Shown: positions 30,102 through 40,731 of the stretch, piece by piece | Layout: every line of letters begins with the position of its first letter | How positions within the stretch are numbered: position 1 is the first letter of the stretch | Source of the DNA: Sulfurospirillum sp. | GTDB lineage: Bacteria > Campylobacterota > Campylobacteria > Campylobacterales > Sulfurospirillaceae | Length of the DNA: 64,000 nucleotides | Reading direction: 5' to 3' | NCBI GenBank assembly: GCA_016744795.1 | Contig: JADGDR010000001.1 | Span: 1-64,000 of the forward strand | Translations under genes and position numbers: made by a program | Notes under the pieces: model-generated | The model's input: the letters and a program-made list of their open reading frames with translations, nothing else | What the model was told of the DNA's origin: nothing | Databases searched by the model: none

Positions 30102-31181
30102 ATGATAACAGAAATAAATAAAATAAAACAAAATCTCATTTTTAAAGCTGAAGCAGACTTTTTCTCTCAACATAAATGCAATTTTACTCAATCTCTTGTG
30201 GCTTATTTAGAATCAGAAAATAGATGTGGATGTTGTCTTTTAGACAATAGTCATATTGCAGAAAATTTTTATGATGCTCTGTTTCTCCCAGAGAATGACT
30301 GTTACGATAAACACCTATGTTGGATGAAACATTCAAATACAACTAACCAAAACATAGGATTTTTCTTCTCTTCATTAATGTATAACCTTTTAGAAGCTTT
30401 TATTGAATACAAAGAGACAAAAGATCTTAAAAAAAGTATTGATTTAATAAAAATTTGTGCGCAACTACAAAAAGAGATACTAAGTACATTACAGAATAAA
30501 CAAACATTTGATGTTTCTCCTTACCTTCCTAAGAAAGATGGCATAACTTATCTTCATAACATGTATAAGCTAGAGCGTGGAGTACGTTTTATCACACATA
30601 CTGAACTAGGAACTTGTCCTCATATATCTTTAGTAAAAAACATAGGTCAATACTCAGCAGTAATACAAGTAAGTGATGAACAGATGACAATGATGATGGG
30701 ACATCACAGCTCTTTCATAATCAAAGACAGTGATGATGAAAAAAACTTTAGTGTTACAACAGAAATACTATGTGCAGAAGAAAATACTGTCATCATAAAA
30801 GAGATAAAAGAACTAGAGAGTGTTCCACTGTTAAGCAGAAAATTTCCTAGAGCAGCAATAATTCATGCAAGTCTTATTCACATAGCAAACGAAAAAGAGT
30901 ATATAACTGGTAATATGCTTGATATCAGTGAAGGTGGTATGGGTATTATGAGTTCTACTAAAAGCCAATTCGAAAAGGGACAAAAAATTGTTGCTTTTAT
31001 ATCTTATGAAGATGAGGAATCAGGATTTAGGTTTAGTCTCGAAGCTAATGGCATCATAACAAGTATCACAGGAGTAGAACAGGTCTTTAGATATGGACTA
31101 CAGCTCTCTTTAAATAATGAAGAAAAAGATATTGTACTTAATCTTGTAAATATTTTGAGTGGTACTCAAGATACGAAATAG
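30102..31181 (+). CDS. PilZ-domain protein
   Basis: RKFPRAAI...GNMLDISEGGMGIMSS PilZ-like RxxxR...D/NxSxxG. Confidence 0.75.
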   Translation: MITEINKIKQNLIFKAEADFFSQHKCNFTQSLVAYLESENRCGCCLLDNSHIAENFYDALFLPENDCYDKHLCWMKHSNTTNQNIGFFFSSLMYNLLEAFIEYKETKDLKKSIDLIKICAQLQKEILSTLQNKQTFDVSPYLPKKDGITYLHNMYKLERGVRFITHTELGTCPHISLVKNIGQYSAVIQVSDEQMTMMMGHHSSFIIKDSDDEKNFSVTTEILCAEENTVIIKEIKELESVPLLSRKFPRAAIIHASLIHIANEKEYITGNMLDISEGGMGIMSSTKSQFEKGQKIVAFISYEDEESGFRFSLEANGIITSITGVEQVFRYGLQLSLNNEEKDIVLNLVNILSGTQDTK

Positions 31182-31252
31182 GCTTTACATGTAAAAATTT
31201 CAATTTGGAATATTTTACACGTAACTAAATATTTTTCGATATAATCTCGTCC

Positions 31253-32458
31253 ATGAACAATATAAATAAATTTCACCTAACATCTTTTAGTTCTATAGTT
31301 TTGCTCTTTATTATTGCCTACTTTGATATTTTTTCACAAAATACTATTCTAGCTTTTAAAGATGTATCTATAGGACTTATCATAATTGCCATGCTTTTCT
31401 CTGTATTTTTTGCAAGAAGTAAAACTCTTGTACTTCTTTTTATACCACTATTTTTCAGTCTTTATATGTTTTATCCAACTATCTTAGGACTCGATGGTGG
31501 TGAATACTCTTTTTGGTATCTATATCCTATTACAACAGCTTTAGGTTTTTTGTTTATTGGAATACTTCAAGAAAGAGGTCTATTTTGTTTTTATGGTGTC
31601 TCAAAAATAGTTATAATGTTTATAATTTTAGGCATTACTTACTACCTTATAGCAACATTTTCTACAGAATTTAAAAATGCACTAGATACCTCAATCATAA
31701 GTTACAATTTATCCATAAAGGTTAATGATTTTACCTTTTTGATAGCTATTTTATCTATCCTATTTGTAACTTCTATCTCAACTCTATTTTTTACAAACAA
31801 TATAGAAAAAGCACCATTTTGGGTTCTTTATACACTACTCCTTCCTTCTGTATTTTTTCAAACTCAAAGTTCTTTTATACTTTTTTGTTCTTTAAGTAGT
31901 GTTATATTTATCATAGCCCTTCTTAAAGATGCTTATAATATGGCCTATATAGATACACTTACGCAAATTCCTGCTCGTCGTGCCCTTGAAGAATCTTTTT
32001 TGAAACTTGGATCTACATACTCATTAGCTATGGTTGATATAGATTTTTTCAAAAAATTTAATGACACTTATGGTCATGATGTTGGAGACGATGTTTTAAA
32101 ACTAGTAGCAGAACAATTAAATGCAGTCAAAGGGGGAGGAAAAGCTTTTAGATATGGTGGTGAAGAATTTACAATCCTCTTTTCTAACAAAAATCATGAT
32201 GAAATTTTAGTTTACCTTGAAGATGTAAGAGAATCTATTGCAAAACGAGCTTTTACTATCAGAAGTAAAGATAGACCAACAGAAGAACCAGAAGAAAAAA
32301 TAAAAAATAAAAATCTTAAAAAAGTAAATTTAACGGTAAGTATTGGAGTTGCACATGCTCCCTATGATGGAAAAACTCCCACCCAAATTATGAAAAAAGC
32401 AGATGAATCCCTATATGAAGCTAAAGAAAATGGACGAAATTGTACTATAACGTCTTAA
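31253..32458 (+). CDS. Membrane-bound diguanylate cyclase
   Basis: GGDEF-domain motif FRYGGEEFTILF, several N-terminal TM segments. Confidence 0.92.
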   Translation: MNNINKFHLTSFSSIVLLFIIAYFDIFSQNTILAFKDVSIGLIIIAMLFSVFFARSKTLVLLFIPLFFSLYMFYPTILGLDGGEYSFWYLYPITTALGFLFIGILQERGLFCFYGVSKIVIMFIILGITYYLIATFSTEFKNALDTSIISYNLSIKVNDFTFLIAILSILFVTSISTLFFTNNIEKAPFWVLYTLLLPSVFFQTQSSFILFCSLSSVIFIIALLKDAYNMAYIDTLTQIPARRALEESFLKLGSTYSLAMVDIDFFKKFNDTYGHDVGDDVLKLVAEQLNAVKGGGKAFRYGGEEFTILFSNKNHDEILVYLEDVRESIAKRAFTIRSKDRPTEEPEEKIKNKNLKKVNLTVSIGVAHAPYDGKTPTQIMKKADESLYEAKENGRNCTITS

Positions 32459-32470
32459 ATTCAATAAGTA

Positions 32471-32488
32471 GAGGGACAAAAGCCCCTC
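32471..32488. terminator. Convergent terminator hairpin
   Basis: GAGGG-ACAAAAGC-CCCTC then AATTTTTA between converging genes. Confidence 0.5.
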
Positions 32489-32493
32489 AATTT

Positions 32494-33702
32494 TTAGTGT
32501 AAATCGCTATTTAATACAACTTCTCTTTGACTTCTCAAAGCTATAATCATACCATTTGTACTGTTTTGTCTAAAATGGATACCATTTAAATTTGCAAAAT
32601 CTAAGCCTTTTAAGAATTGAATCTCATCAGAATCTTTACATGTAAAGTTTGCATTTACCTCTTTAATTTTAGATACTTGTGATGGGCTTACACCTATCTT
32701 AGTACCTTCAAGTATGGCAATTCCAGCATCAACAATACAAGCATCACCTAAAGGAATACCTGTGACAGAATTTGCTCCAAGAAGAGTATTTTCTCCTATT
32801 GTAATTGGATTACCATCAGTTCCACTAAGAACTCCAAGTATACTAGCTCCTCCTCCAACATCACTACCTTTGCCAACTATAGCAGATGAGCTTATACGCC
32901 CTTCAACCATAACAGCACCAGTAGTTCCAGCATTAAAGTTAATATAACTAGCTCCTGGCATAACTGTCGTTCCTGCACTAAGCTGTGCTCCCATACGAAC
33001 TTTACTAGCCTCAAGTATACGAGTATTATCAGCAGGAATTACATGAGATAAAAATCTAGGAAATTTATCTACTGATTCTATAATAGGGTACGTGCCTTGA
33101 AGTTTCATCTCTATCTCATTTTCTCTTAACCAGTCAAGCTCAATTGGAATTCCCATTGACCATGCTACATTTTCAAGTACTCCAAAAGCACCATTTAAAT
33201 TTAGACTTCTTAGAGCTGCTTTACCAGTTGATAAAGCATATAACTTCAAATATACAGCTTCAACACTCTTAAGTGGTTCATCATCAAAAATAAAAACCAA
33301 TTTATAATCATCTCTAAGTTCATCAGATGTTCTAATCCAATTTAATAAACTGATAACTTGCACGTTTTTATGAACATCACCAATAGCTTCGTTTATATAT
33401 GCTGCAAATGCTTTTATTGCATTTTTAACAAATTTTTTCTTCACATCACAAACAAACTCACTAGAACTAAAATCTACTTCGACACCACTTTGCTTAAGTG
33501 CTGCAATAAAAACTGCAGCACTTCCAAAGTTTTCTTCCCAGTTTATCACAGGGAAGTTAGCTTGTAAAATTTTCTCAGGGTTTAACTGACCCCTATCAAC
33601 TCTAGCAATTCCAAAACCTATAGGTTTTCTATAACCTTCTATAGCCTCTGTATTTTTTATTAATTCTTTAAAATCTTCTACAGTTTTTATTTTATTAGCC
33701 AT
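32494..33702 (-). CDS. dapD: Tetrahydrodipicolinate N-succinyltransferase (long form)
   Basis: Left-handed beta-helix repeats; GAQLSAGTTVMPGASYINFNAGTTGAVMVEGRISSSAIVGKGSDVGGGASILG. Confidence 0.92.
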   Translation of the reverse strand: MANKIKTVEDFKELIKNTEAIEGYRKPIGFGIARVDRGQLNPEKILQANFPVINWEENFGSAAVFIAALKQSGVEVDFSSSEFVCDVKKKFVKNAIKAFAAYINEAIGDVHKNVQVISLLNWIRTSDELRDDYKLVFIFDDEPLKSVEAVYLKLYALSTGKAALRSLNLNGAFGVLENVAWSMGIPIELDWLRENEIEMKLQGTYPIIESVDKFPRFLSHVIPADNTRILEASKVRMGAQLSAGTTVMPGASYINFNAGTTGAVMVEGRISSSAIVGKGSDVGGGASILGVLSGTDGNPITIGENTLLGANSVTGIPLGDACIVDAGIAILEGTKIGVSPSQVSKIKEVNANFTCKDSDEIQFLKGLDFANLNGIHFRQNSTNGMIIALRSQREVVLNSDLH

Positions 33703-33734
33703 TTTAATCCTTTTATGTTCTCTAAAACTTAGAG

Positions 33735-34901
33735 CTATTTACAACCACAACCACCACTAGTTGAACCATTACTAGCTTCACTTGCACCAGTTGAACAAGC
33801 ACTTACACCAGGAGGAGTAGTTGGTTGAATTGCTTCATTACTAGCTCCACCCTCTTCGTTTACCTTTTCAATCTCTTCCCAAAGTTTACGAGCTGATTCT
33901 TGATATCTTTTTGCAGTTTCGCTCTCAGGTCTAAAAAGTACAACAGGTTTTCCTTCATCTCCACCTTCTCTAACAGCAGGTTCAATTGGAATCTCACCTA
34001 TAACTTGTGTTTCAAATTTTTCAGCAAGTGGTGCAGTTGTACCCTTACCAAAAATATCATACTCTTTTCCAGTATCTGGACAGATAAATCCACTCATATT
34101 TTCCATAATTCCAGCTATTGGAATATGAAGTTTTTTAAACATATCTAAACTTCTCTGGGTATCATCAAGTGCAACTTGCTGAGGAGTTGTAACACAAATT
34201 CCAGTTGTTACAGGAACACTCTGTGCTAAAGTAAGTTGAGCATCACCAGTTCCAGGAGGCATATCAATAAACAATACATCCAGTTCACTCCAAAGAATAT
34301 CACGAAGCAATTGCTCGATTGCTTTCATAATCATAGACCCTCTCCAAATAAGAGACTGTCCCTCTTCCATAAGACTTCCCATGCTCATCATTTCAACACC
34401 ATGAGCTAAAATTGGCTTAACTTTTTGTCCAACTATTTCAGGACTTTTCCCAACTACACCCAACATTCGAGGTACATTTGGTCCATAAATATCTGCATCA
34501 AGCAGACCTACTTTTTTGCCTTGACTAGCTAGGGCAATTGCTAAGTTTACTGTTGTAGTTGTTTTACCAACTCCGCCTTTACCTGAACTTACCATTACAA
34601 AATTCTTTACATGTGGAGTTATGTTTTTACCACTTTGTGAATTACTTTTTTGTGATGGAGCTTTAGGTTGTTTTATAGATATATCTATACGTTTTGCATC
34701 AAGAGCATGAATTGCTGAGTTTACGTTTGTTTTTAACTCACTAGCTATCTCTTCACTTGCTGAAAGTATTTCTACTTCAACAAAAACATTTTCATCACTT
34801 ACTTCAATCTCTTTTACAAAACCAAAAGTTACAATATCTTTTTCAAAACCAGGATATTTAACACTTTTTAGTGCTTCAAGAATACTATTCTTATCTAACA
34901 T
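33735..34901 (-). CDS. mrp: Mrp/NBP35-type Fe-S carrier P-loop ATPase
   Basis: SSGKGGVGKTTTTVNLA; DVLFIDMPPGTGDAQLTL. Confidence 0.94.
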   Translation of the reverse strand: MLDKNSILEALKSVKYPGFEKDIVTFGFVKEIEVSDENVFVEVEILSASEEIASELKTNVNSAIHALDAKRIDISIKQPKAPSQKSNSQSGKNITPHVKNFVMVSSGKGGVGKTTTTVNLAIALASQGKKVGLLDADIYGPNVPRMLGVVGKSPEIVGQKVKPILAHGVEMMSMGSLMEEGQSLIWRGSMIMKAIEQLLRDILWSELDVLFIDMPPGTGDAQLTLAQSVPVTTGICVTTPQQVALDDTQRSLDMFKKLHIPIAGIMENMSGFICPDTGKEYDIFGKGTTAPLAEKFETQVIGEIPIEPAVREGGDEGKPVVLFRPESETAKRYQESARKLWEEIEKVNEEGGASNEAIQPTTPPGVSACSTGASEASNGSTSGGCGCK

Positions 34902-34935
34902 CTTTTTCCTTTACTTAAATTTATTTACCAGTTAA

Positions 34936-36282
34936 TTATGCATCTGCTAATTCTGGATTGTTTTTTACTATATCACGTGAAATCTTGTATGAACAAAATT
35001 TTGGACCACACATAGAACAAAACTCTGCATCTTTAAATACATCTTGAGGTAGAGTCTCATCATGATATTCTTTTGCACGCTCTGGATCTAAACACAGTTC
35101 AAATTGCTTATTCCAATCAAAATTATATCTTGCGTCACTCATAGCATTATCAGAATCCATCGCACCCTTTCTTCCACGAGCAACATCTGCTGCGTGAGCT
35201 GCTATTTTGTAAGCTATAATGCCTTCTCTTACGTCATCCGCATTTGGAAGCCCTAAATGCTCTTTTTTTGTTACATAACATAACATACTAGCTCCATGCC
35301 ATCCACCAACAGCAGCACCAATAGCACTACTGATATGATCGTATCCAGCAGCAATATCTGTTACAAGTGGTCCAAGTATATAAAAAGGAGCTTCATGACA
35401 ATACTCACGCTCTAATTTCATATTACGTTCTATTTGATTAAGAGGAACATGACCAGGACCTTCAATCATTACTTGAACATCTTTTTCCCAAGCTCTTAGA
35501 GTTAATTCACCTAAAACTTTAAGTTCTCCTAGTTGTGCATCATCACTAGCGTCATATAGACAACCAGGACGAAGAGAGTCACCAAGAGAAAGAGCTACAT
35601 CATACTTACGACATATTTCTAATATTTCATCAAATGCAGTATAAAAAGGATTTTCTTTATGGTAGTGCATCATCCATGCAGCCATAAGTGAACCTCCGCG
35701 GCTCACTATTCCCATTTTTCTTTTTGCTATCAAAGGCATAGTCCGAAGTAAAAATCCGGCATGAATCGTAAAATAACTAACACCCTGTTTTGCTTGACGC
35801 TCAATAACCTCAAGCATTTTTTCAATAGTTAAATCTTCTATTTTATTGTTTATATCATGAAGTATTTGATACATAGGAACAGTTCCAACTGGTATGTTAG
35901 AATTAGCTATAACCTCTTTTCTGATAGCATCCAAATCACCACCAGTAGAAAGGTCCATCACAGTATCAGCTCCATGTTTTTCAGAAACTTTTACTTTTTC
36001 AACTTCTAAAGCAGGATCACTTGCCAATGCAGATGAACCTATATTAGAGTTTACCTTACAAGTTGCAGCAATTCCAATTGCCATTGGTTTTAGTGAAGTA
36101 TGCATAACATTAGCAGGAATTATCATCCTACCTCTTGCTATCTCTTTTCTAACCAACTCAACTGAAAGATTTTCAACTTGGGCAACATATTTCATCTCTT
36201 CAGTAATTATGCCTTGACGAGCATAAAACATCTGAGTTCTTACATTATCATTTTCACGTTTCTTAACCCATTCTTTTCTCAT
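34936..36282 (-). CDS. thiC: Phosphomethylpyrimidine synthase
   Basis: [25 protein letters not shown]-terminal [13 protein letters not shown] Fe-S motif. Confidence 0.97.
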   Translation of the reverse strand: MRKEWVKKRENDNVRTQMFYARQGIITEEMKYVAQVENLSVELVRKEIARGRMIIPANVMHTSLKPMAIGIAATCKVNSNIGSSALASDPALEVEKVKVSEKHGADTVMDLSTGGDLDAIRKEVIANSNIPVGTVPMYQILHDINNKIEDLTIEKMLEVIERQAKQGVSYFTIHAGFLLRTMPLIAKRKMGIVSRGGSLMAAWMMHYHKENPFYTAFDEILEICRKYDVALSLGDSLRPGCLYDASDDAQLGELKVLGELTLRAWEKDVQVMIEGPGHVPLNQIERNMKLEREYCHEAPFYILGPLVTDIAAGYDHISSAIGAAVGGWHGASMLCYVTKKEHLGLPNADDVREGIIAYKIAAHAADVARGRKGAMDSDNAMSDARYNFDWNKQFELCLDPERAKEYHDETLPQDVFKDAEFCSMCGPKFCSYKISRDIVKNNPELADA

Positions 36283-36341
36283 AACGCTTCCTTAATTAAA
36301 ATAAGAATCTAACACAAAAAAGATAAAAAAAAGCTTTCATA

Positions 36342-37517
36342 GTGTATAATATCGTAACACTTAAGGAAAAAGGACTAAATTTGCCCGATTTATCTCTAGT
36401 TATGTTGGGAGCAGGAACATCATCTCGATTCAAGATGTCTGCTAAAAAACAGTGGCTAAGAACTGGGCACACTCCATTGTGGCTCTATGCAACTCAAAAC
36501 ATCATTCAAAATCACACTTTTAACAAAGTCATAATAGTCTGCTCGAAAGAAGAAATAGAGTATATGAAACTTTTTAATAGTAGTTTTACTTATGTTATAG
36601 GAGGAAATTCAAGGCAAGAGTCTTTAAAAAATGCCCTTTTACATGTAAAAAGTAAAAATGTACTTGTAAGTGATGTGGCAAGAACTTGCGTTCCTCAAAA
36701 TATGCTTCAAAGGATAATGGACAAGACAGATTGTGCAGATATAATTGTGCCATATTTAAATGTTCATGATACTGTAGTATATAATGGTGAAACAATAAAT
36801 AGGGATGAAGTAAAACTTATACAAACACCTCAACTCTCAAACACTAATTCACTGAATAATTCACTCTTAAATGCTAAGAATTTTACAGATGATAGTAGTG
36901 CTATTAAAGCAAATGGTGGAAATGTTGCGTATGTGCTTGGTGACAAAAAGGCAAATAAAGTAACTGAAGTAGAAGATATCAGAATAATCTCAGACTTAAA
37001 AAAGCCTTCAACAGATATGTTTGTCGGTAATGGTTATGATGTTCATCAATTTGAACTAGGAAAACCAATGTTTCTTGCTGGTGTAAAAATTAAAGACAAA
37101 CGAGGTTTTAAAGCACACTCCGATGGAGATGTTGCCTTACATGCTCTTATAGATGCACTCTTGGGAGCAAGTGGGGCAGGAGATATAGGTGAACTTTTTC
37201 CAGATACTGATATGGCTCATAAAGGTGCTGATTCAAAAGAGTTACTAAAAAAAGTTGTATCATTTTTATATAATGTTGGTTTTAAAATGGTAAACTGTGA
37301 TTTGACTATCATGGCTCAATCTCCAAAATTATTTTCATATAAAAAGAAAATGAGAGAAACAATAGCAGATATCTTACATATAGAATCTTTACATGTAAAC
37401 ATAAAAGCGACTACTACAGAAAAACTTGGATTTATAGGAAGAGAAGAAGGAGTTGCAGTAAGTGCAACAGCAACATTAAAATACTGTAATTGGAAAATTA
37501 ATGAAATACTCTATTAA
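36342..37517 (+). CDS. ispDF: Bifunctional IspD/IspF enzyme
   Basis: IspD LVMLGAGTSSRF and IspF GNGYDVHQFE...HSDGDVALHALIDALLGA in one ORF. Confidence 0.93.
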   Translation: MYNIVTLKEKGLNLPDLSLVMLGAGTSSRFKMSAKKQWLRTGHTPLWLYATQNIIQNHTFNKVIIVCSKEEIEYMKLFNSSFTYVIGGNSRQESLKNALLHVKSKNVLVSDVARTCVPQNMLQRIMDKTDCADIIVPYLNVHDTVVYNGETINRDEVKLIQTPQLSNTNSLNNSLLNAKNFTDDSSAIKANGGNVAYVLGDKKANKVTEVEDIRIISDLKKPSTDMFVGNGYDVHQFELGKPMFLAGVKIKDKRGFKAHSDGDVALHALIDALLGASGAGDIGELFPDTDMAHKGADSKELLKKVVSFLYNVGFKMVNCDLTIMAQSPKLFSYKKKMRETIADILHIESLHVNIKATTTEKLGFIGREEGVAVSATATLKYCNWKINEILY

Positions 37518-37580
37518 TAGTATAAGCTTTAGTACGAGAAATTTTTTCTTGATTTCGCTTAGTAAAAAGGAGATTGTTAA

Positions 37581-38471
37581 ATGAAAATATTAATTGTTGA
37601 AAATGAAATTTACTTAGCGCAAAGTATTGCATCTAAACTGACAGAGATAGGATACCACTGTGATATGGCTGCTTCTATACAAGAGGCTGTAAAAGATGAC
37701 AGATATGATGCTATTTTACTCTCTACTAACATATCTGGACAAAACTTTTATCCTGTAATTGAAAAGCATAAATCTTCTATTATCATTTTAATGATATCTT
37801 ACATAAGTAATGATACAGTTTCAAACCCAATAAAAGCTGGTGCAAACGACTATATTCAAAAACCTTTTATGATAGAAGAACTTATCAGAAAACTTCAACA
37901 TCTAAAAGATTTTAACGCTCTTAGAAAAGAGAATACAACATATAAAGAGTATGTAAATAACCTTTTTGAGAGTTCAGAACTTAAACCAATAAACATAAAA
38001 ACGAAACTTCCTGTGCTTTTAAAAACAAACTTTCAAAAACATGCTGATGCTGTTGTTTTTCACTATAGTGTGGAAAAAAGTGAACCTTTTACATTTATTT
38101 CTCTTACTAGTGATAATGCTATTGAAAAAATAGCAAAAACCCCTTATAATGACCTTTTATATCTTGTAGACCTGCAAAATATAAAAAAGAGTGAAAAAAC
38201 GAAAGTATTAAACCTTATTGAAGATAGACGTGCAATTATATCTACAACGGACATCAATGAAACTCAAGAGTTTGTTACTGAAGTAGAGATAGCAACTGAT
38301 AATAAAGTTTTTGACAGAGGTGATATACTTAGCATTGATGATTATGTGAAATATATTATATTAAATTTCCAAAATAAGTTTCCAGATACTGAGTTATCAA
38401 AAAAACTAGGAATATCTAGAAAAAGTCTTTGGGAGAAAAGAAAGAAATATGGCATCAAAAAGAAAAAATAA
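37581..38471 (+). CDS. Atypical response regulator: pseudo-receiver, degenerate AAA+-like domain, Fis-type HTH
   Basis: Receiver fold MKILIVENEIYLAQSIASKL...YIQKPF with the phospho-Asp position replaced (DAILLSTNIS); C-terminal ELSKKLGISRKSLWEKRKKYGIKKKK. Confidence 0.8.
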   Translation: MKILIVENEIYLAQSIASKLTEIGYHCDMAASIQEAVKDDRYDAILLSTNISGQNFYPVIEKHKSSIIILMISYISNDTVSNPIKAGANDYIQKPFMIEELIRKLQHLKDFNALRKENTTYKEYVNNLFESSELKPINIKTKLPVLLKTNFQKHADAVVFHYSVEKSEPFTFISLTSDNAIEKIAKTPYNDLLYLVDLQNIKKSEKTKVLNLIEDRRAIISTTDINETQEFVTEVEIATDNKVFDRGDILSIDDYVKYIILNFQNKFPDTELSKKLGISRKSLWEKRKKYGIKKKK

Positions 38472-39639
38472 ACAACTATTTATTGATAAGCAGGCACTTG
38501 CTACACTCTCTTTTGCAAAAGAGGGTTTACTAGCCCCTGTAGATAAATTAATGAATAAAAAAGAGGCTCAAGAAGTTGATAGAAGTGGATATTACAAAGG
38601 TATTCCTTTTCCATTTCCATTTATAATCGCCCCTTTTGGTAAAAAAAATGCAAATGTATTAATAAATGCAACTCAAGGTGAAGAATTAGATTTTGTAGTA
38701 AATGGTGAAATTAAAGGTCATATTAAGGTAAATGAAGTTTTTGAAATAGACAAAAGAAGAAGAATAGAGCAAATATTTGGTACGTATGATCCTTCAAATC
38801 CAGAAACAGCACTATTTCTAAAACGCCTAGGTGATTATGCAGTTAGTGGCGATTATGAACTTGATTTTAATGATATAAAAGAGATAAAAAAGACTATTAA
38901 TGAAGCGAAAAAAAGAGTTAAACCTAAAAATGTAACTTCAGTTATGATGAGTGCTAGACCTTTTCATAGGGCTCATGAAAGACTTATAAGAATAACTCTT
39001 GAAAAGACTGATTTGCTCGTAATCTTTTTGCTAAAACCTTACACGGAAGATTTAATATCTTACGACCTAAGATTTAAAACACTTCAGTATTTTGTAGATA
39101 ATTATCTTCCAAAAAGTAGAGTTGTTATAGTTCCATTTGAAAATACATACATTTTTGCTGGTTATAACAATGCTGTTTTAGATAGTATTTGTGCTCATAA
39201 CTTAGGTTGTGACAAACTGGTACTTGGACAAAATCATAGTGGTATAGGTATGTATTACGACAAAAATGAGATGAAATCACTATTAACCAAATATGAATCA
39301 TTAAAAATTAACGTAGAAATAATTACAGAATTTGTATATTGTAATGCATGCAAAACCTTAGTAAGCAAAAACACTTGTCCGCATGGTCAACATCGCCATC
39401 TAAAGTATGATTCAGAAAGTTTAATGGAACTTCTTAAAGTTGGTATCTTGCCACCTGCTGTTTTAATGAGAAAAGATATATCTGCAATTCTTCTTAGTGA
39501 AATGTTCCCTAATAGATTTGAAAATATCCAAAAAATATATGATAATATCTTCCCAACATCTGGACTTTTAGAATCGCACGATGAAAAAGATTTCTATCTT
39601 GAACTAATGACTCTTCATCAAACAGTTTCATTAACTTAG
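38449..39639 (+). CDS. ATP sulfurylase-like (sulfate adenylyltransferase family) protein
   Basis: SARPFHRAHERLIR (HxxH motif) and GQNHSGIGMYYDKNE. Confidence 0.75.
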   Translation: MASKRKNKQLFIDKQALATLSFAKEGLLAPVDKLMNKKEAQEVDRSGYYKGIPFPFPFIIAPFGKKNANVLINATQGEELDFVVNGEIKGHIKVNEVFEIDKRRRIEQIFGTYDPSNPETALFLKRLGDYAVSGDYELDFNDIKEIKKTINEAKKRVKPKNVTSVMMSARPFHRAHERLIRITLEKTDLLVIFLLKPYTEDLISYDLRFKTLQYFVDNYLPKSRVVIVPFENTYIFAGYNNAVLDSICAHNLGCDKLVLGQNHSGIGMYYDKNEMKSLLTKYESLKINVEIITEFVYCNACKTLVSKNTCPHGQHRHLKYDSESLMELLKVGILPPAVLMRKDISAILLSEMFPNRFENIQKIYDNIFPTSGLLESHDEKDFYLELMTLHQTVSLT

Positions 39640-39640
39640 G

Positions 39641-40105
39641 ATGAATATGCGTAAAATATTTTTAACATTTTTTTATAGTGGACTTTTCCCATATGCACCA
39701 GGAACAGCGGGGAGTTTAGCAGCAGCAATAGTAGGGGTTTTACTACTTCAATTTCTACCTGTAAATACTTTACTGTTGCTTACAGTCCTTATAACAATCA
39801 TAGGTATAAAACAGATAAATATTTATGAAAAAGAGACTGGGACACATGATGATAAAAGCATAGTAATAGATGAAGTTGTTGGTCTATGGTTAGCTTTTGT
39901 AATTGCCTCAGATAACTGGACTCAAATTGTTCTTTGTTTTATATTTTTTAGGATATTTGACATATGGAAACCTTCTATAATAGGAAAAATAGACAGAGAT
40001 GTTAAAGGTGGATTAGGTGTCATGGGTGATGATTTACTTGCTGGATTGTTAGCTGGAATATGTAGTTCCGCCACTTGGCAAGTTATTGAGATGTACTTTA
40101 TTTAA
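39641..40105 (+). CDS. pgpA: Phosphatidylglycerophosphatase A
   Basis: FFYSGLFPYAPGTAGSLAAA; DDKSIVIDEVVGLWLA. Confidence 0.92.
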   Translation: MNMRKIFLTFFYSGLFPYAPGTAGSLAAAIVGVLLLQFLPVNTLLLLTVLITIIGIKQINIYEKETGTHDDKSIVIDEVVGLWLAFVIASDNWTQIVLCFIFFRIFDIWKPSIIGKIDRDVKGGLGVMGDDLLAGLLAGICSSATWQVIEMYFI

Positions 40106-40173
40106 AAAATAACTTTTTTTATCACAACTTAATATAAGTTTTTTAGTATTATACTATCCTAAAGGAAATAATC

Positions 40174-40731
40174 ATGAAAAAGCTTTTTATTATACTTATG
40201 ATAACTTCTCAGTTTCTATTTGCTAGTGAGTACGTCTTAGATAATACTCACTCAAATGTTGGTTTTTCTATCAAGCACCTTATGATATCAAATGTAAAAG
40301 GTAACTTTAAAAGTTATGATGCAGATTTAGAATTTGATGAAAAAACAAAACAGATAACCAAACTTATTGCTACTATCGATACTAACTCTATAGATACTGG
40401 TATTCAAAAAAGAGATAATCATTTAAAAAGTCCAGATTTTTTTGATGTACAAAAATTCCCAACTATCAAATTTAAACTAACTGCGACTACAAAACACTAT
40501 ATCTCAGGAAATCTTACTATGCATGGAGTTACTAAAAAGATAAAATTAAAAAATACTATTCATGGTGTCATAAAAGATATGCAAGGTAATCTAAGAGTGG
40601 GATTTACACTTGAGGGTGATATCAACAGAAAAGATTTTGGACTTATTTGGAATAAAGTGCTAGAAAGTGGTGGTTTTGTTGTAGGAGATAATGTGAAAAT
40701 AGTCATTGATATTGAGGCTATAGAACTTTAA
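40174..40731 (+). CDS. YceI-family periplasmic protein
   Basis: Signal peptide; YVLDNTHSNVGFSIKHLMISNVKGNF. Confidence 0.93.
   Translation: MKKLFIILMITSQFLFASEYVLDNTHSNVGFSIKHLMISNVKGNFKSYDADLEFDEKTKQITKLIATIDTNSIDTGIQKRDNHLKSPDFFDVQKFPTIKFKLTATTKHYISGNLTMHGVTKKIKLKNTIHGVIKDMQGNLRVGFTLEGDINRKDFGLIWNKVLESGGFVVGDNVKIVIDIEAIEL

Noticed and set aside
36283-36341. Possible TPP riboswitch upstream of thiC
   Set aside because: Only ~59 bp lie between thiC and the divergent ispDF, and no THI-box elements are visible.
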